NCBI GenBank assembly: GCA_017519885.1
Contig: JAFWRO010000036.1
Coordinates: 62,001-126,000, forward strand
Direction: 5' to 3'
Source of the DNA: Liminaster sp017519885
GTDB lineage: Bacteria > Bacteroidota > Bacteroidia > Bacteroidales > UBA3663
DNA length: 64,000 bases
Shown piece after piece: positions 60,082 to 64,000 of the stretch. Within the stretch, counting starts at the first letter, position 1, and every line of letters starts with the position of its first letter. The notes under the pieces are model-generated. The model saw nothing but the letters and a program-made list of their open reading frames with translations. It was not told the origin of the DNA and did not search any database. Made by a program: the position numbers and the translations under genes.

Positions 60082-61485
60082 ATGTCCTCAGCTCAAGAAA
60101 CCTCTCTGACCAAGAAAGTGTGGACCCTCGCCACGACCCTCTCGGGCCAAGGCATCGGGTTCACCGATTATATCACCCAGCTCACCTACCTGCTCTTCCT
60201 CAAGATGGACGACGAGAACGTCCAGTTCCTGGGCGAAGACTCCGCCATCCCCGAAGGCTATCGGTGGCAGGAACTCCTGTCGCTCGACGGCGTGGACCTC
60301 ATCGAGCAGTACGAGAAGACGCTGCAGCACCTCTCGGAGGAAGACGGCCTCATCGGCACCATCTTCGTCAAGGCGCAGAACAAGATCGACAAGCCCGTCT
60401 ATCTGAAGAAGGTCATCACGATGATCAACGAGCAGAACTGGCTCGACCTCGACGGCGACGTGAAGGGTGCCATCTACGAAAGCATCCTCGAAAAGAACGG
60501 CCAGGACAAGAAGTCGGGTGCAGGCCAGTACTTCACGCCCCGTTCGCTCATCCAGGCGATGGTCGATGTGACGCGTCCGCGAATCGGCGAGACCGTGTGC
60601 GACCCTGCTTGCGGCACGGGTGGCTTCCTCCTGGCTGCCTACGACTATATGAAAGGGCAGTCGAACAACCGCGAGAAGCTCGACTTCCTGCGCGACAAGG
60701 CGCTCCTTGGCTACGATAACACCGCCCTCGTCGTCACCCTTGCCTCGATGAACCTCTATCTGCACGGCATCGGCACGCAGCGTAGCCCCATCCTTTGCGA
60801 GGATTCGCTCGAAAAGGTGCCCGAGCAGTTGGTCGATGTCATCCTTGCCAATCCTCCCTTCGGCACACGTCCTGCGGGTAGCGTCGATATCGACCGCGAG
60901 GACTTCTTTGTCGAAACCAAGAACAACCAGCTCAACTTCCTGCAGCACATTATGGTGATGCTCAACGACGGTGGACGAGCTGCCGTGGTACTGCCCGACA
61001 ATGTGCTCTTCGAAGCCGGTGCGGGCGAAACGATTCGCAAGGAATTGCTTTCGCACTACAATCTGCACACCATCCTGCGCCTCCCCACGGGCATCTTCTA
61101 TGCGCAGGGCGTCAAGGCCAACGTGCTCTTCTTCCAGCGCGGAGGAACCACCGAACGCGTGTGGTACTACGACTATCGCACGGGCATCAAGCACACCCTT
61201 GCCACGCGTCCTATGCAGCGCCAGGACCTCGACGACTTCGTGACGTGCTACAATGCCGACAACCTCGACCTTCGTAAGGAGACCGAGCGTTTCCGCAGCT
61301 TCCCCGTTGCCGACCTTTTGGCGCGCGACAAGACCAACCTCGACATCACGTGGATCAAGCAGACGCAGGACGACGATGACGTCACGCTCGACGAGCTCAT
61401 CACCACGATGAAGGCGAAGAGCCGTGCCATCACCGATGCCGTCGGTCGCATTGAGGAACTGATGAAAGGTATTGAGGAATCTTAA
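60082..61485 (+). CDS. hsdM: Type I restriction enzyme, methyltransferase subunit HsdM
   Basis: HsdM methylates adenine N6 in the recognition site, protecting host DNA. The 467 residues have the N-terminal helical domain (about 1-140), SAM motif I VCDPACGTGGFLLAAYDYM (172-190), the catalytic motif ILANPPFGT (254-262) and motif GQYFTPRSLIQAMVDV. The C-terminal part after about 400 is helical and acidic (KQTQDDDDVTLDELI) and contacts HsdS. Confidence 0.95.
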   Translation: MSSAQETSLTKKVWTLATTLSGQGIGFTDYITQLTYLLFLKMDDENVQFLGEDSAIPEGYRWQELLSLDGVDLIEQYEKTLQHLSEEDGLIGTIFVKAQNKIDKPVYLKKVITMINEQNWLDLDGDVKGAIYESILEKNGQDKKSGAGQYFTPRSLIQAMVDVTRPRIGETVCDPACGTGGFLLAAYDYMKGQSNNREKLDFLRDKALLGYDNTALVVTLASMNLYLHGIGTQRSPILCEDSLEKVPEQLVDVILANPPFGTRPAGSVDIDREDFFVETKNNQLNFLQHIMVMLNDGGRAAVVLPDNVLFEAGAGETIRKELLSHYNLHTILRLPTGIFYAQGVKANVLFFQRGGTTERVWYYDYRTGIKHTLATRPMQRQDLDDFVTCYNADNLDLRKETERFRSFPVADLLARDKTNLDITWIKQTQDDDDVTLDELITTMKAKSRAITDAVGRIEELMKGIEES

Positions 61486-61497
61486 TGCAGTCGGGAA

Positions 61498-62973
61498 ATG
61501 GATACGAAGAAATTACGTCAGAAGGTCCTCGACCTCGCAATTCACGGCAAGCTCGTCAAGCAAGACTCCAACGATGAGCCTGCCAGCATCCTCCTTGACC
61601 GCATCCGTGCCGAAAAGGCTCGGTTGGTAAAGGAGGGGAAGATAAAGAAATCCGAACTAAAATATTCAACGATATCTGCTGAAGAAATACTATTTGATTT
61701 ACCCAAAGGTTGGTCTTGGGTGAGACTTGGTGAATTAGGAGAATATAGGAAGGGTCCTTTTGGTAGTAGTTTGACTAAGTCAATGTTCGTGCCTAAATCT
61801 ACAACATCGTACAAAGTATATGAACAAAAAAATGCGATAAAAAAGGATGCAATCATTGGAGATTATTATATCTCCGAAGAAAAATTTAGAGAAATGCAAG
61901 GCTTTGTTGTAAAGCCTAATGATATTATAGTTAGTTGTGCTGGCACAATAGGAGAAACATTTGTTATTCCACAAGTCGCCCCAGTAGGCATCATAAATCA
62001 AGCTTTGATGAGAGTACGATTGTATGATGTTGATATTACACCGTTTTGGTTATTGTATTTTGAATATACGACGACATTTACTTCTGATTTAGATGGTAGT
62101 GGTACTGCAATAAAAAATATACCACCATTTGAAATACTCAAAAATCTTGTATTTCCTCTCCCTCCCCTCGCCGAGCAGCATCGCATAGTGAAGGCTGTGG
62201 ACGAATTGTTTGAGCAGATTGACATCATCGAACGGAGCGAGAAAGAATTGGAGGAAGCAGCCAACAAGACCCGGGACAAATTGTTGAACTTAGCCATCCA
62301 AGGTCACCTCGTGCCGCAAGATCCGAATGAGGAACCCGCATCCGTACTGCTTGAAAGAATTCGAGCAGAGAAGGCCCGTCTCGTCAAGGAAGGCAAACTG
62401 AAAAAGAAAGACCTCGAAGAAAAACCAATCTCCCCCGACGAAATCCCCTTTGATATTCCTGAGGGGTGGGTGTGGGTCCGAATAGGTCATGTTTATCAAA
62501 CATCTTCAGGTGGAACTCCAGAAAAAGTGCATCCTGAATATTATAATGGTAATATTTTTTGGGCAAAAGTAGGTGATTTAACGAATAAATATATAAACAG
62601 TACCGAGGATAAAATTACTGAAGAAGGTATAAATAACTCATCTGCCAAAGTCTTTCCTAAAGATACTATATTGGTAGCTATGTATTGTAATGATGCAATA
62701 GGGAAATCATCTATTCTTTCCGTCCCAATGGCAACCAATCAAGCTATTTGTGGATTATTTCCTAATTCGTTCTTGTTTACGGATTATATATACTATGCCA
62801 TTCAAAGAAACAAGAGTATTTTGCAAGCGAGTGCGGCAGGTGGCGCTCAACAAAATATAAATCAGAAAATAGTCAATGAATTAATCATCCCTCTCCCTCC
62901 CTTATCCGAGCAGCGCCGCATCGTAACAAAGCTGGAGGAACTATTGCAAGAGATAGACAAACTCAAGGCGTGA
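61498..62973 (+). CDS. hsdS: Type I restriction enzyme, specificity subunit HsdS
   Basis: HsdS sets the recognition sequence with two target recognition domains (TRDs). The 491 residues show the repeated conserved regions: about 5-80 (LDLAIHGKLVKQDSNDEPAS...GWSWVRLGEL) and about 258-332 (LLNLAIQGHLVPQDPNEEPA...GWVWVRIGHV), and helical closers (LPPLAEQHRIVKAVDEL at about 223, LPPLSEQRRIVTKLEEL at the end). The two TRDs between them (about 80-220 and 335-465) are visibly AT-richer than the conserved parts, with more Ile/Asn/Lys codons ending in A/T, as expected for exchangeable TRDs from another source. Confidence 0.93.
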   Translation: MDTKKLRQKVLDLAIHGKLVKQDSNDEPASILLDRIRAEKARLVKEGKIKKSELKYSTISAEEILFDLPKGWSWVRLGELGEYRKGPFGSSLTKSMFVPKSTTSYKVYEQKNAIKKDAIIGDYYISEEKFREMQGFVVKPNDIIVSCAGTIGETFVIPQVAPVGIINQALMRVRLYDVDITPFWLLYFEYTTTFTSDLDGSGTAIKNIPPFEILKNLVFPLPPLAEQHRIVKAVDELFEQIDIIERSEKELEEAANKTRDKLLNLAIQGHLVPQDPNEEPASVLLERIRAEKARLVKEGKLKKKDLEEKPISPDEIPFDIPEGWVWVRIGHVYQTSSGGTPEKVHPEYYNGNIFWAKVGDLTNKYINSTEDKITEEGINNSSAKVFPKDTILVAMYCNDAIGKSSILSVPMATNQAICGLFPNSFLFTDYIYYAIQRNKSILQASAAGGAQQNINQKIVNELIIPLPPLSEQRRIVTKLEELLQEIDKLKA

Positions 62974-63021
62974 GATTGTGACACGCTGAAATCCTCAACC
63001 ATTCCCTTCTAAAAATATGAC

Positions 63022-63057
63022 AACGCCCGAGCATTCTGATGTGCCTGGGCGTTTTGT
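63022..63057 (+). terminator. Terminator of the type I RM operon
   Basis: AACGCCC (63022-63028) pairs with GGGCGTT (63047-63053), followed by TTG and TTTG. It lies 49 bp after the hsdS stop and can end transcription from both directions. Confidence 0.75.
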
Positions 63058-63122
63058 TTGCATTATGAGAGTGTGTGATTTTACGTTTTTACGTTTTACA
63101 TTTTACGCTTCACATCATCCAT

Positions 63123-63150
63123 CTTACATCTTCCCTCTTACATCTTCCCT
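63123..63150. repeat. Two tandem 14-bp copies at the end of the primase-like gene
   Basis: CTTACATCTTCCCT occurs twice in direct contact (63123-63136, 63137-63150); the second copy's last base is the first base of the gene's stop codon on the minus strand. TTTTACG/TTTTACA repeats lie just left of it (about 63080-63110). Confidence 0.6.
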
Positions 63151-64000
63151 CAATCCTCCTTCCACTTGCACAACTCCTCGGCCCACCATTGCCCGTAGTC
63201 CTTGAAGCGGGCAGGCAGCTGGTGACGGACGAGCTGGGGAAGACGACGTCGCAGGTCGAGGAACAGGCGTTCGCCGGGCAGGTCCTGATCGGGATACATG
63301 TGGAGGTTGAGGTTGCGTAGAGGGGCAATGTCCTCGTCCTTGAGCAAGGTGGCCGAAGGGATGGCAATGGCCTTGTGTCCCGCCGAAAGCAAAGCCCAGC
63401 AGTCGGAGCAGCCTTCGGCGATGTAGAGCGACTCGCCTTCGTGCAGCATACCGAGGACGGGAAGGTTGTAGATGTGGCACTGCGAACCGCGCGGGAAACG
63501 GAAGCGAGGCACCCCTTCGGCCTTGCCCAGATAGCGGCCTTGCACGTTCACGAGCTGTCCTCCTGCATCGCGATAGGGAATGAGCAGCGACGGAGCATCG
63601 TAGAACGGACGTCCGCCCCGGTAACAGGGCATAGGCGAGGTGATGGACGAAAGTCCGCACCAGCGCACCACACGCGGGTCGATGTGGCGCTCGTCGTAGA
63701 GCCAGCGGTTGGCCTCATCGCAAAGCATCGGGTACTGTATCAGCCCCTGCAGCCAGCCGGTGTCGGGCTTGTATTCGCGCTCAGGTTTCTGTGCGGGCTG
63801 AACGGTGTCGAGCACAATGTTGTGCGCGTCGGCAAGCCAGCGGCAGGCTTCGCCGAAAGGCTTGTTCAGTAACTTCATCGCCAGGTCGATAGGCCCGCCG
63901 TGCTCGCCGCACACGAAGCAGTGGTAGCAGTTGCGCTTCACGCTGAAGGTGAGCGACGGGTGACGGTCGGGATGGAAGGGACAAAGGCTCTTGTGGCGGC
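63150..64000 (-). CDS. CHC2 zinc-finger / Toprim primase-like protein (5' part outside the window)
   Basis: The visible 283 codons begin with a CHC2 zinc finger of the DnaG type: CPFHPD with Cys and His ligands, then NCYHCFVCGEHGGPIDLAM with the Cys pair, so only a few residues are missing at the window edge. A helical segment follows, and then a Toprim-like part: ESLYIAEGCSDCWALLSAG and AIPSATLL, the nucleotidyl-transfer Glu and Asp region. Both are shared by DNA primases, here shorter than DnaG and lacking its RNA polymerase core. Such truncated primases are common on conjugative and mobilizable elements of Bacteroidales. No other mobile-element gene is visible. Confidence 0.72.
   Translation of the reverse strand, partial: RHKSLCPFHPDRHPSLTFSVKRNCYHCFVCGEHGGPIDLAMKLLNKPFGEACRWLADAHNIVLDTVQPAQKPEREYKPDTGWLQGLIQYPMLCDEANRWLYDERHIDPRVVRWCGLSSITSPMPCYRGGRPFYDAPSLLIPYRDAGGQLVNVQGRYLGKAEGVPRFRFPRGSQCHIYNLPVLGMLHEGESLYIAEGCSDCWALLSAGHKAIAIPSATLLKDEDIAPLRNLNLHMYPDQDLPGERLFLDLRRRLPQLVRHQLPARFKDYGQWWAEELCKWKED

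Overview
The window looks like a chromosomal segment of a Bacteroidales bacterium, most probably of the Prevotella group. That placement is inferred from three things. Protein types are typical of the phylum (DUF4369 lipoprotein, SpmA-SpmB fusion, RapZ/kinase fusion, fimbrillin-like lipoprotein, OmpA with a cysteine motif). Many promoters fit TTTG-N20-TAnnTTTG rather than sigma70, for example at 5650, 15012, 28096, 54018, 54066 and 57301. Shine-Dalgarno signals are almost absent. No rRNA, tRNA, transposase or CRISPR array was found.

Layout. 1-5674 (minus strand): the start of carB, then uvrA, a ROK sugar kinase and a glucosaminidase with LysM domains. 5706-8072 (plus): cdd and dnaA, with a 498-bp leader/possible origin region carrying paired DnaA-box-like sites. 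8203-8824: a 42-bp tandem repeat array of hairpin units. 8844-14860 (minus): glsB-type membrane protein, a duplicated-domain lipoprotein, and an ilvE-kdsC-maf-lipoprotein-ruvC-AI-2E transporter operon. 15187-19492 (plus): rplY, then pth-hslR-cca-aroB. 19608-27217 (plus): a PIF1/HRDC helicase, an S9 peptidase lipoprotein, and a MoxR ATPase / VWA protein / unknown protein trio. 27221-28036: aroE, divergent from a long plus-strand run (28170-42885) of amidase, MCE protein, proC, SpmAB fusion and a polysaccharide export/polymerisation module: Wza-like, Wzz-like, EpsG/Wzy-like, hexapeptide acyltransferase, a 1071-residue SGNH/lamin-tail/CotH protein and a Wzx-like flippase. 42988-53976 (minus): fimbrillin-like lipoprotein, OmpA, rlmH, AsmA-like protein, KefB-type antiporter, lon and a kinase-RapZ fusion. 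54127-56950 (plus): sigma54 activator, lptE, TPR protein, secG. 57349-62973 (plus): a complete type I restriction-modification operon hsdR-hsdM-hsdS. 63150-64000 (minus): part of a CHC2/Toprim primase-like gene of the kind carried by mobile elements.

Most of the window is housekeeping. The parts most worth attention are: the polysaccharide module, which has export, polymerase and flippase genes but no glycosyltransferase and carries an unusual secreted SGNH-CotH fusion; the MoxR/VWA trio; the hairpin array behind dnaA; and several families of short dispersed repeats. One of these is a 9-bp-period repeat that lies in spacers and, in frame, inside a coding sequence. The type I RM operon and the adjacent primase fragment suggest that accessory DNA begins near the right edge.
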